Notes under the pieces: generated by a model | Database searches by the model: none | What the model was told of the DNA's origin: nothing | The model's input: the letters and a program-made list of their open reading frames with translations, nothing else | Position numbers and translations under genes: made by a program | In this document: in pieces, positions 1-6,937 of the stretch | How positions within the stretch are numbered: the stretch's first letter is position 1 | How the letters are laid out: each line of letters begins with the position of its first letter | Assembly (NCBI GenBank): GCA_039925145.1 | Contig: JBDSZL010000086.1 | Coordinates: 1-15,692, forward strand | Direction of reading: 5' to 3' | DNA: 15,692 nt | Source of the DNA: JBDSZL01 sp039925145 | GTDB taxonomy: Bacteria; Acidobacteriota; Vicinamibacteria; Vicinamibacterales; SCN-69-37

Positions 1-48
1 AGCGAGCGCCGCCAGAATCGGCGGGTGGGTCAACTCTGTCTTCAGCAT
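1..48 (-). CDS. RbsD/FucU-family sugar mutarotase, N-terminal fragment cut by the window edge
   Basis: Only the first 16 codons are visible, reading leftwards off the window: MLKTELTHPPILAALA from an ATG at 46-48. This resembles the start of RbsD/FucU proteins, which interconvert the anomers or ring forms of ribose or L-fucose after import (E. coli FucU also begins MLKT and continues with an SPELL-type helix). A purine-rich ribosome site (AAAGGTGAG) sits about 10 bases upstream of the ATG. The gene starts 74 bases after the permease stop on the same strand, so it is probably the next gene of the importer operon. Beside an L-fuconate dehydratase, an L-fucose mutarotase is the natural reading. 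The identification rests on 16 residues and on context and could be wrong. Confidence 0.68.
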   Translation of the reverse strand, partial: MLKTELTHPPILAALA

Positions 49-122
49 CTCGGTGTGTCTCACCTTTCCGATGTCCTGTGCCTTGGGCGTCGAGGGGAGT
101 GCGGCGTGGACCAGTCCAATGA

Positions 123-1184
123 TCAGACTCGGCGGGCGCGCAGGCCGTCTGCGGTTACGGCTGCGATAATGACGAATCCTTTGATGACTTGTTGGATGGG
201 TGAGCGGACTTCGAGCAGGGTGAGGCCGTTGCCCACGGTGGCGATGAGCACGGCTCCCATGAGGGTGCCGATGGGTGTGCCGAAGCCGCCGGAGAGTCTG
301 GTGCCGCCGAGTACTGCGGCGGCGATGGCGTCGAGCTCGATGCCGGGGGAGATGTTGGGCAGTGCGCTGGAGTACCGCGCGGTGCCGATGACGCCGGCGA
401 AGCCGGCGACTGTGCCGCAGAGGGCGAGTGCGCTGATGCGGACGCGGCGTACGGGTATGCCGGCCAGGCGCGCCGACTCCCTGTTGCCTCCGGTTGCGTA
501 GGCCTGGATGCCGAAGAGGGTGCCGCGCATCAGCGCGAGCACCAGCACGAAGACGACCGCGGCGTACAGGATGAGGACGGGGATCCCCGCGATTTCCTTG
601 GTCGAGAATGTGTGCACGAACCGATCGGCGCCGATCGGCACCGATTCGGACTTGTTGTAGCTCAGCGCGAGGCCACTGGCGACGCTCAGCGATCCCAACG
701 TGACCAGGAAGGACGGCGCCTTGCCGTAGACGGTGACGACTCCGTTGAACAACCCGAACGAGAGTCCGATCGCCAGACCCGCTAGCAGTGCAAGCAAGAC
801 CCTGCTGATGGGGGTCGCCGCGTCTCCGCCCCTGCGCAGCACGATCCCGGTGGCGACGCTGGTGATGGCCATCACTCCGGCCATTGAGATGTCGATCTCG
901 CCGGCGATCAGCACGACGGTGACGCCGAGCGCGATGATGCAGACCAGGGCCATCTGCCGGCCGATGTTGATGGCGTTGTCGGAGGTGAAGAAGAACTCGC
1001 TGCGGGTGGCGAAGAACAGCATCAGCAGCAGTTGCGCGCCGATGAGCGGTCCGATGTTGGAGCCGAGCATTCCGCGCCGCAGCCGCTGTCCGGCGGTCGG
1101 CCGCCGGTCGCGTTCGGTGTGCGCGGTGGCGGGTGGGGCGGACTCAGGCGTCGGCTGCGAGGCTGAGGATGTGTCGCTCCTCAA
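123..1184 (-). CDS. RbsC-like sugar ABC transporter permease (CUT2 family)
   Basis: This 353-residue membrane protein would form the channel of a ribose/xylose/fucose-type ABC importer (BPD_transp_2 family). A charged 45-residue N-terminal tail precedes many hydrophobic spans. The family motif G-E-I-D-I-S is at residues 95-100, the conserved cytoplasmic loop A-T-G-G-N-R-E-S-A-R-L-A-G is near 230-242, and the GG-x5-GG-x-G loop is at 293-302. The start is a TTG at 1182-1184, preceded at 6 bases by GAAAGGAG, a strong site that supports this codon although it lies 41 bases inside the ATPase gene. The overlap suggests translational coupling to the ATPase. Substrate is inferred from neighbours (L-fucose or a related 6-deoxy sugar); sequence alone only shows the CUT2 family. 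Confidence 0.93.
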   Translation of the reverse strand: MRSDTSSASQPTPESAPPATAHTERDRRPTAGQRLRRGMLGSNIGPLIGAQLLLMLFFATRSEFFFTSDNAINIGRQMALVCIIALGVTVVLIAGEIDISMAGVMAITSVATGIVLRRGGDAATPISRVLLALLAGLAIGLSFGLFNGVVTVYGKAPSFLVTLGSLSVASGLALSYNKSESVPIGADRFVHTFSTKEIAGIPVLILYAAVVFVLVLALMRGTLFGIQAYATGGNRESARLAGIPVRRVRISALALCGTVAGFAGVIGTARYSSALPNISPGIELDAIAAAVLGGTRLSGGFGTPIGTLMGAVLIATVGNGLTLLEVRSPIQQVIKGFVIIAAVTADGLRARRV

Positions 1185-2676
1185 TGCTGGCTCCTTTCAG
1201 TTCACCTACGACGTTGCCGTCCCGCAGTATCAGGATCCGGTCCGCGGCCGCGGTGAGTTCCGATGTCTCCGATGAGATGAGCAGTACGGCGGCACCGGAT
1301 GCTCTCTGCCGTTCGATCTCGGCGAGCATGTCGGCTTTGGCTCCGACATCGATCCCTTGGGTCGGGTCCTCGAGCAGCAGCAGCTTCGGGGAGTCGAAGA
1401 TGGCCCGACCGAAGACGACTTTCTGCTGGTTCCCGCCGGACAGCTCCGCGACGCGCTGGTCGATGCTCACGCACTTGACCCGCAGCCGGCGCACCATCTC
1501 CTCGACCCGGCCCCGGGTGGGCGCGGTCGTTCGGCGCACGAAGCTGCTCCGCCATCGGCCGCGCCCCATCAGGATGTTCTCCCGGACGGAAAGGTCGGGG
1601 ACGGTTCCGCGCAGGTGGTGGTCGGCGGGCACGAACGACATGCCCAGGCGCCGGGCGTGGACCGTGGACCGGACGTGGCGGCGTACGCCGGCGAGTTTGA
1701 TCTCTCCGGTGTAGCGCCGCGCTCCGAAAAGCGCTTCCACGACCTGCGTGCAGCCGGAGCCGACGACGCCATACAGGCCGAGGACTTCACCGCGCCGGAC
1801 CGACAGGCTGATGCCGGCAACCCGCTCGGTGCGCAGCTCGGAGACTTCGAGCACCGCGACCGATTCGCTTTCGTGGCGTTCCTCACGGGCGGCCCGCTGC
1901 GCCTCCTCCAGGCGGCGACCGAGAATCGCTTCGACGACCGCACCACGTTCGAACCGGCCCCGCTGGAACGACGCGGCGTTCCGTCCGCCGCGGATCACCG
2001 TCAGGGTGTCCGCCAGCCGGTAGACCTCGTTCATCTTGTGGCTCACATAGATGACCGAGATGCCGCGTGCGGTCAGTCGTTCGATGACCGCGAACAACGT
2101 CTCCTGTTCGCGGGCGGACAGCCCCGACGTCGGTTCGTCCATCACGATGACGCGTACGTCGCTCGACGCGGCGATCGCGATCTCGAGCATCTGCCGCTGC
2201 CCGAAGCTCAGCCGCTCGCAGACCGTGTCGGGGTCGATGTCCTCCCCAAGGACGCGCAGCGCCGCGGCCGCCAGCTCACCCGCCGCCTGCCGCTGCGGAG
2301 CGAGGATCCGGCGCCGCCTGGCGGTGTGCCGCTTCATCAGGAAGTTCTCCGCCACCGTGAGCGACGGAAGGATCGACAGTTGCTGGTGGATCACTCCGAT
2401 GCCGAGCGCCGCTGAGACCTGCGGAGACCCGATCGACACGTCGGCCCCGTCGACGCGGACAGCACCCGAGTCCGGCCGCACCGCCCCTGCAAGCACCTTG
2501 ATCAGCGTGGACTTGCCCGCGCCGTTCGCGCCCAGCAGGGCATGCACCTCACCGGGCGCGACGAGCATGGACACCCCGTCGAGCGCTTGGGTATGCCCGT
2601 AGCGCTTCGAGATCTCTGACACCTCGAGCCGCGGCACCAGGCCGCGGCTCGAAGTGGTTTCAGCAGGTTCGGTCAC
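1144..2676 (-). CDS. RbsA-like double-domain sugar ABC transporter ATPase (CUT2 family)
   Basis: A 510-residue protein with two fused nucleotide-binding domains that would power the importer from the cytoplasm. Domain 1 is complete: Walker A GANGAGKS at 49-56, Q-loop near 98, signature LSFGQRQ at 156-162, Walker B ending V-M-D-E-P at 178-182 and switch His213. Domain 2 departs from the textbook: its Walker A reads GVVGSGCTQ (303-311) with no lysine, its signature LSGGNQQ (412-418) is good, and its Walker B ends L-L-E-D-P instead of L-D-E-P (434-438). A weakened second site is usual in RbsA/MglA proteins; the E-D order is a further variation. The GTG start at 2676 overlaps the receptor stop by four bases (GTGA), and the 3' end overlaps the permease gene, so the three genes are one operon. 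Confidence 0.95.
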   Translation of the reverse strand: MTEPAETTSSRGLVPRLEVSEISKRYGHTQALDGVSMLVAPGEVHALLGANGAGKSTLIKVLAGAVRPDSGAVRVDGADVSIGSPQVSAALGIGVIHQQLSILPSLTVAENFLMKRHTARRRRILAPQRQAAGELAAAALRVLGEDIDPDTVCERLSFGQRQMLEIAIAASSDVRVIVMDEPTSGLSAREQETLFAVIERLTARGISVIYVSHKMNEVYRLADTLTVIRGGRNAASFQRGRFERGAVVEAILGRRLEEAQRAAREERHESESVAVLEVSELRTERVAGISLSVRRGEVLGLYGVVGSGCTQVVEALFGARRYTGEIKLAGVRRHVRSTVHARRLGMSFVPADHHLRGTVPDLSVRENILMGRGRWRSSFVRRTTAPTRGRVEEMVRRLRVKCVSIDQRVAELSGGNQQKVVFGRAIFDSPKLLLLEDPTQGIDVGAKADMLAEIERQRASGAAVLLISSETSELTAAADRILILRDGNVVGELKGASIEERHILSLAADA

Positions 2677-3896
2677 GACAGCGGCTTACCGAACAACTTC
2701 TCGTAGAGCTGCGCGACGTTGTCCTTGCTCACGGCCGCGTCGGGAGCGAAGACCATCTTCGGCACCGGCTTGCCCGCCAGGACCAACGTCGAGATGGCTG
2801 CCGTCACCGAAGCCTGCGCGTCGGTGAGTTGAGCGGCCGTCGCTTTCAGCGGCTGACTTCCCGACGCGATCGCCTTCGCCGAGTCGCCGCCGAGGTCGCT
2901 CGTGGTGATGAACACGTCCTTGCCGGCGGTCTTCGCGGCCGCGTTCATGCCGAGCGCAATACCGTCATAGGCGCCGAACCCACCCTTGAGGTTGGGGTTG
3001 GCCGTCAAGACGTCGGCGAACACGCCGGTGCAGTCCGCGACGGCCTGGCAGGTCTGCTTGTCCGCGACGACCTTCAGCCCCGAACACGCGATCCCGTCCC
3101 TGAAGCCGGCTACCCGCTCGTCGACATGCCACAAGCTGAACTTGTACGGCAGGATCGCGACATCACCGCTGTTGCCCAGTGCGTCGATCATCTGCTTAGC
3201 AGCGATCACGCCACCCTCGTAGTTGTCAGCGGAGATCAGTGATTCGAACTCGGCGCCCTTAAGCGCAGAACCCACGATGACGACCGGTACCTTCGCCGCG
3301 TTCGCCGCCTTGATACCAGGGGTCGAAGCCGCAGCATCAACCGGGAACACCACGAGCAGAGCAGGCTTCTTCGCGAGCAGGCTCTCGATGTCCGAGACCT
3401 GCTTCTCCGGCTTGCCGCCGGCATCGCTGGTGATGATGTTCGCGCCCAGCGCCTTCATCGCGTTCGCGATGCCATCCGAGACCTGGCTCGTGTAGTCCGA
3501 CGAGAAGTGCTGCGAGATCGCCACCGTCTTGCCCTTGACGGCAGCGCTCGCAGCCGCCTTGTCCTCATCCGTGACCTTCACCGTGTCAGCCGTCACCCCA
3601 GGCTCACCGTTCGGGCCCGTCAACTTCCCGCTGAACCCCGTTCCCGTCGGCGTCACACACTTCTTGTCGTCCGGGGCAGACGAACTCGTCGCGGCCGCGC
3701 TCGACGACGCCGGGGCCGACGAGGCTGCGCTACTCGATGTCGCGCTTGCAGAAGCCGCGGACGACGTAGCGCTCGACGCGCTGGTGGCCGACGCGGACGT
3801 CGTCCCCTTCGAGTCTGACTTGTTGCCCCCACAACCAGTTACTGCGGCGGTGAGTCCTGTCAGCAGGAGTGCCACCACCAATCGATTGCGTGCCAT
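2673..3896 (-). CDS. Sugar-binding receptor lipoprotein of a CUT2 ABC importer (Peripla_BP_4 type)
   Basis: This 407-residue protein would catch a sugar outside the membrane and hand it to the RbsA/RbsC-like proteins encoded behind it. A signal peptide ends in the lipobox V-T-G-C, with the lipidated residue Cys22. Residues 23-79 are a spacer made almost only of Ser, Ala and Thr. From about 120 the fold is that of ribose/galactose-type binding proteins: K-T-V-A-I-S-Q-H strand (123-130), paired Rossmann-like lobes with V-F-P-V-D-A (183-188), V-V-I-V-G-S (205-210) and G-A-Y-D-G-I-A-L-G (308-316). Cys80, Cys271, Cys283 and Cys289 could form disulfides. ATG at 3894-3896 is preferred to the adjacent GTG (3897-3899) because GAGGAG lies 8 bases upstream of it. 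It is first in the operon and carries a candidate GntR operator about 55 bases before the start. Confidence 0.93.
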   Translation of the reverse strand: MARNRLVVALLLTGLTAAVTGCGGNKSDSKGTTSASATSASSATSSAASASATSSSAASSAPASSSAAATSSSAPDDKKCVTPTGTGFSGKLTGPNGEPGVTADTVKVTDEDKAAASAAVKGKTVAISQHFSSDYTSQVSDGIANAMKALGANIITSDAGGKPEKQVSDIESLLAKKPALLVVFPVDAAASTPGIKAANAAKVPVVIVGSALKGAEFESLISADNYEGGVIAAKQMIDALGNSGDVAILPYKFSLWHVDERVAGFRDGIACSGLKVVADKQTCQAVADCTGVFADVLTANPNLKGGFGAYDGIALGMNAAAKTAGKDVFITTSDLGGDSAKAIASGSQPLKATAAQLTDAQASVTAAISTLVLAGKPVPKMVFAPDAAVSKDNVAQLYEKLFGKPLS

Positions 3897-3950
3897 CACG
3901 TTCGCTCCTCGTTGCAGTCGGGCGGGGAAAGGGGACAGCTGCGCGGCAGC

Positions 3951-3961
3951 ACATCCGATGT
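3951..3961. promoter_or_regulatory. Candidate GntR operator A, upstream of the sugar importer operon
   Basis: ACATCCGATGT is an odd palindrome (ACATC, one central base, GATGT) lying about 55 bases upstream of the receptor start codon. The ten-base core CATCCGATGT recurs exactly at 4413-4422 and 4481-4490 in front of the divergent dehydratase gene, and I saw it nowhere else in the window. Size, symmetry and placement fit a dimeric GntR/FCD repressor; the one encoded at 6938-7612 is the obvious candidate. Binding is inferred. Confidence 0.6.
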
Positions 3962-3983
3962 ATTTGCATCGATCAGCCCTTTT

Positions 3984-4033
3984 CGGTAGACCGATCCATC
4001 AACATCTCCGCCGCACAGTAGATCGGTATCGGT
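3984..4033. promoter_or_regulatory. Two weak LacI-type operator-like sites upstream of the fucose importer
   Basis: Two 18-base windows, 3984-4001 and 4016-4033, resemble the operators found in front of the right-hand importer: they match the ideal TTGTAGATCGATCTACAA at 12 and 10 of 18 positions. The second shares GTAGATCGGT, then TCG, with the operator at 12170. Both place a C|G step at the centre, and the centres are 32 bases apart, close to three helical turns. They are degenerate and may be chance. Confidence 0.3.
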
Positions 4034-4310
4034 TGAATTTCAAGAGCAGCGTCATCGGACCATTGCGGAGCGGTGCGGAGAGTCGACCGGGCGGGTGGGC
4101 GGCGTACACCGTGGCTACTCGGGCGGGCACCGCTGATGCCATGAGGTCCCCGCGGCCGGGGGCCGACAGGGCGAAGACCGCCGGCAAAGTTCGTCGGCAA
4201 CACTCTTCCGAGACCGGTGTTATAGGCTGGCACGACGGCCAGGAACCGTCGGAAGGTGAAGCCCTGACAAAGGTCTGCACGTTGCCGTGGGCGCGCGACG
4301 TTGCGAACTG

Positions 4311-4330
4311 CTCGGCCGTTCGAGGCCGAG
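4311..4330 (+). other. Perfect 7-bp hairpin in the dehydratase leader region
   Basis: CTCGGCC (4311-4317) pairs exactly with GGCCGAG (4324-4330) around a six-base loop. No T-run follows, so it is not a classical terminator. It could be part of a structured leader or a small RNA upstream of the dehydratase gene. Confidence 0.4.
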
Positions 4331-4364
4331 GGCCTGCGCAACTACTTGACGGCCGCCCGGTAGG

Positions 4365-4400
4365 TAGCGCGGATGTGCGGCGCGCTATCCGAGAGCGCTA
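4365..4400 (+). other. Competing stem-loops from a repeated GCGCTA element
   Basis: TAGCGCG (4365-4371) pairs exactly with CGCGCTA (4381-4387). A second GCGCTA follows at 4395-4400, 13 bases later, and GCGCT at 4382-4386 can instead pair with AGCGC at 4394-4398. The two structures exclude each other, an arrangement seen in attenuators and riboswitch-like leaders. No ligand-binding fold is recognised and no terminator U-run follows, so a function is only a possibility. Confidence 0.35.
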
Positions 4401-4411
4401 TTGGGAGTGTG

Positions 4412-4422
4412 TCATCCGATGT
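4412..4422. promoter_or_regulatory. Candidate GntR operator B, distal site before the dehydratase gene
   Basis: TCATCCGATGT shares the exact ten-base core CATCCGATGT with operators A and C. Its position about 104 bases upstream of the dehydratase ATG, and 68 bases upstream of site C, suits control of that promoter, perhaps with a repressor bound at both sites. Confidence 0.57.
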
Positions 4423-4479
4423 CTACGCACGCCCTAAGGCGGCATGCAGGGCAGTTCGACGAAACCAAACGTCCGCTAG

Positions 4480-4490
4480 TCATCCGATGT
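4480..4490. promoter_or_regulatory. Candidate GntR operator C, proximal site before the dehydratase gene
   Basis: TCATCCGATGT again, 35 bases upstream of the dehydratase ATG. Here the flanks add a wider symmetry: GTCAT at 4479-4483 is mirrored by ATGAC at 4491-4495. A site this close to the start would lie within the promoter or transcript start region, as expected of a repressor operator. Confidence 0.58.
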
Positions 4491-4525
4491 ATGACCACAT
4501 TGTCCGAGGTCAGAAGGGAGCGCAC

Positions 4526-5854
4526 ATGAGCCTGCTGGAGGTCTTCACCGCCTTGGACACGGCCGACGTCCGATTCCCGACGTCGCGTGATCTCGACGGT
4601 TCCGACGCCATGAACACCGACCCGGACTACTCCGCGGCCTACGTCACGGTACGCACGAGCGCAGGCGACTGCGGCTATGGATTCGCGTTCACGATCGGGC
4701 GCGGCAACGACGTACAGCAAGCAGCTATCGCGAGTCTGGCGCCCTACCTCGCCGGGCGGCTCGTCAGCGAGGTGCTTGCCGACCTCGGGGGCTTCTGGCG
4801 AGAGCTGGTGCACGATTCCCAACTGCGGTGGTTAGGCCCCGAAAAAGGCGTCATTCACATGGCGATCGGTGCTGTGATCAACGCCCTCTGGGATCTCAAA
4901 GCGCGCCGAGCCGGAAAGCCGCTCTGGTTGTTGCTCGCGGACATGGAACCCGAAGAAGTCGTTGATCTTCTGGACTTTCGCTACCTGTCAGATGCGCTGA
5001 CGCGTGACGAGGCGCTCGAGATCTTGTGTGCGGGACGGCTGGGCCACTCGGACCGGATCGCTTTCCTGCTCGCGCACGGCTACCCCGCCTACACGACGAC
5101 ACCAGGGTGGCTTGGCTACGACGACGAGAAGGTGACGAGGCTCGCGAACGCCGCGGTCGAGCAAGGCTTCCGGCACATCAAGTTGAAGGTGGGAGCGAGC
5201 CGCGCTGAAGACGTTCGACGGCTGGCGGCCACTCGGGCCGCCGTCGGCCCGACGATACGAATCGCCATCGACGCAAACCAGCGATGGGACGTCGCGGAGG
5301 CCATCGACTGGGTGGGGGAGTTGGCTCCGTACGACCCGTGGTGGATAGAGGAGCCGACGAGCCCGGACGACATCCTGGGCCACGCGACGATTCGCGCCGG
5401 CGTGCACCCCGTCAAGGTTGCGACCGGAGAGCATGTCGCGAACCGGATCGTCTTCAAGCAGCTCCTGCAGGCCGGCGCGGTGGACATCGTCCAGATCGAT
5501 GCGGCACGTGTGGCAGGTGTCAACGAAAACATCGTCATCCTGCTGCTGGCAGCGAAGTTCGGTACCCCTGTCTGCCCGCACGGCGGCGGTGTGGGTCTAT
5601 GCGAACTTGTGCAGCACTTGTCGATGTTCGATTTCGTGGCGGTGAGTACGTCGCTCGACGATCGCGTGATCGAGTACGTAGACCACCTGCACGAGCACTT
5701 CGTGTACCCGGTCGAGATTCGGGGCGGGTGCTATCGGGCGCCAACTGCGCCAGGGTTCTCAGCGGAAATGCATCCCGCGTCTGTGGGGGAGTTCAGTTTT
5801 CCGCACGGTCCCGCGTGGAGCGAAAGTGCACCTCGGCCGGTCGACCGTGTCTGA
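4526..5854 (+). CDS. fucD: L-fuconate dehydratase (mandelate racemase/enolase superfamily)
   Basis: This 442-residue cytoplasmic enzyme should remove water from L-fuconate to give 2-keto-3-deoxy-L-fuconate, the central step of non-phosphorylating L-fucose breakdown. The N-terminal cap carries the family stretch DVRFPTSRDLDGSDAMN (14-30) and the barrel carries YTTTPGWLGY (189-198). The catalytic layout is intact: K-x-K at Lys219/Lys221, Mg ligands Asp249, Glu275 and Glu302, Asp325, and general acid/base His352. These fall one residue off the numbering I recall for the Xanthomonas enzyme, and the length is typical. The ATG at 4526 is chosen because AGAAGGGAG precedes it by 5 bases; the frame stays open upstream to 4373 but that extension matches nothing. 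Related acids such as L-galactonate or D-arabinonate may also be substrates. It is probably co-transcribed with the next gene. Confidence 0.93.
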   Translation: MSLLEVFTALDTADVRFPTSRDLDGSDAMNTDPDYSAAYVTVRTSAGDCGYGFAFTIGRGNDVQQAAIASLAPYLAGRLVSEVLADLGGFWRELVHDSQLRWLGPEKGVIHMAIGAVINALWDLKARRAGKPLWLLLADMEPEEVVDLLDFRYLSDALTRDEALEILCAGRLGHSDRIAFLLAHGYPAYTTTPGWLGYDDEKVTRLANAAVEQGFRHIKLKVGASRAEDVRRLAATRAAVGPTIRIAIDANQRWDVAEAIDWVGELAPYDPWWIEEPTSPDDILGHATIRAGVHPVKVATGEHVANRIVFKQLLQAGAVDIVQIDAARVAGVNENIVILLLAAKFGTPVCPHGGGVGLCELVQHLSMFDFVAVSTSLDDRVIEYVDHLHEHFVYPVEIRGGCYRAPTAPGFSAEMHPASVGEFSFPHGPAWSESAPRPVDRV

Positions 5855-5873
5855 GTGGAGCGATGGGGACGCG

Positions 5874-6926
5874 ATGTCATCGGTCCGTGATCGCCTGCAC
5901 AGTTGCGGACTGAGTGTTTCGAAATTGGCACTAGGGTCTGCGGCCATCGGCAACCTCTACGAGGAGGTTGAAGAGGGCACTGTCGTCGAGACCGTGAGAG
6001 CCGCCTGGCTGGGCGGAGTCCGGTATCTGGACACCGCGCCGCACTACGGTCTGGGTCTTGCAGAGCGGCGCCTGGGACACGCGATCCGGACCCTTCAAAT
6101 CCCCCGGGAACAGATCGTCATCAGCACCAAGGTAGGCAGGCTGCTCGCCCCCCTTCCGACTGTGGAGGGTTGGGACATGGACGCCGGCTTTGCCGTTCCC
6201 CGGACGCACCAACGGGTTTGGGACTTCAGTGCGCGCGGCGTGATGCGCTCTCTCGATGACAGCTGCGATCGGATCGGGACGGATCGTGTGGAAATTGCGC
6301 TTCTGCACGACCCGGACGATCACATGGAGCAGGCGATCACGGAGGCGTTTCCAGCTTTGAAGAGCCTCCGCTCCCACGGCCAAGTGGCGGCGATCGGCGC
6401 TGGGATGAACAACGCGCCCGCCTTGGCCAGGCTCGTCGCCGAATGCGATCTCGACATCGTGATGATTGCCGGCCGCTATTCGCTCCTCGATCAATCGGCA
6501 TTGGACGAGCTGCTGCCGATTGCGCTGGATCGCGGAACCGCAGTCGTCGTCGCCGGCGTTTTCAACTCGGGAGTCCTTGCGCAAGCGTCTCCCGACGGCC
6601 AATCAACGTACGACTACACCGCGGCACCGCGTGAGGTCGTCGATCGCGCCCGGAGAATCAGCGACGTCTGCGCGGACTTCGATGTCTCTCTGGCGCAGGC
6701 AGCGGTTCAGTTCCCGCTTGGACACCCGGCCGTCGTGTCGATTGCCATCGGCCCGCGGAGTGCCGCCGAAGCGCGTGCCGATATTGGCTGGTCGAGCGAA
6801 AGCGTGCCGCTCGAGTTGTGGGGCGCACTGCAAGACAAGGGCCTGCTGAGGCGCGATGCCCCCATCCCGCTGGGCCCGCAGTCAGTCGTGCCGTCCCGGG
6901 CGTCCGAACAGCGGCCTCTCGCCTAA
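5874..6926 (+). CDS. Aldo/keto reductase, probable L-fucose (D-threo-aldose) 1-dehydrogenase
   Basis: A 350-residue aldo/keto reductase that would oxidise a sugar such as L-fucose with NAD(P)+ to its lactone, feeding the dehydratase encoded just upstream. The catalytic tetrad is visible: Asp53 and Tyr58 in YLDTAPHYG (51-59), Lys86 in STKVG, and His145 in LLHDPDD. The beginning L-G-S-A-A-I-G-N-L-Y and the acidic HDPDD segment are features of the D-threo-aldose/pyridoxal dehydrogenase-type branch. The barrel ends near residue 325, followed by a short unconserved tail. It starts 19 bases after the dehydratase stop, implying an operon. The ATG at 5874 is preferred (GGGGA four bases upstream); GTG codons at 5826 and 5847 are in frame but less likely. 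It converges on the GntR gene with an 11-base gap. Substrate is inferred from family and context. Confidence 0.85.
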   Translation: MSSVRDRLHSCGLSVSKLALGSAAIGNLYEEVEEGTVVETVRAAWLGGVRYLDTAPHYGLGLAERRLGHAIRTLQIPREQIVISTKVGRLLAPLPTVEGWDMDAGFAVPRTHQRVWDFSARGVMRSLDDSCDRIGTDRVEIALLHDPDDHMEQAITEAFPALKSLRSHGQVAAIGAGMNNAPALARLVAECDLDIVMIAGRYSLLDQSALDELLPIALDRGTAVVVAGVFNSGVLAQASPDGQSTYDYTAAPREVVDRARRISDVCADFDVSLAQAAVQFPLGHPAVVSIAIGPRSAAEARADIGWSSESVPLELWGALQDKGLLRRDAPIPLGPQSVVPSRASEQRPLA

Positions 6927-6937
6927 GCCGAGATGCG

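Larger units (their letters stand above)
3897..4525. other. Gene-free divergent control region between importer operon and fuconate dehydratase gene
   Basis: This 629-base stretch separates two divergent transcription units. Open frames cross it on both strands, but none has a ribosome site, recognisable motif or family resemblance, so I call no gene. It holds three CATCCGATGT motifs (two near the dehydratase, one near the importer), two weaker LacI-like operator sites at 3984-4033, and a cluster of hairpins at about 4311-4400. Sequence between about 4040 and 4310 shows nothing I can interpret. I see no convincing -35/-10 pair for either gene. The length is more than two divergent promoters need, so an untranslated leader or an unrecognised small RNA is possible. 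Confidence 0.7.

Noticed and set aside
69..78. CCGATGTCCT, a partial match to the CATCCGATGT motif near the mutarotase start
   Set aside because: Only part of the core matches and it overlaps the region just before the ribosome site inside the operon, so a regulatory role is unlikely.
3973..4341. Minus-strand frames of 122 and 93 codons in the divergent gap
   Set aside because: No ribosome site, no recognisable domain, composition like out-of-frame GC-rich sequence. Part of the segment near 4190-4380 vaguely recalls group II intron or mobile-element RNA, but I could not identify intron ends or domain V, so I do not claim it.
3529..4437. 302-codon plus-strand frame running from within the receptor gene into the divergent gap
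   Set aside because: Its first part is antisense to the receptor lipoprotein, it has no ribosome site and the remainder is arginine-rich sequence without motifs.
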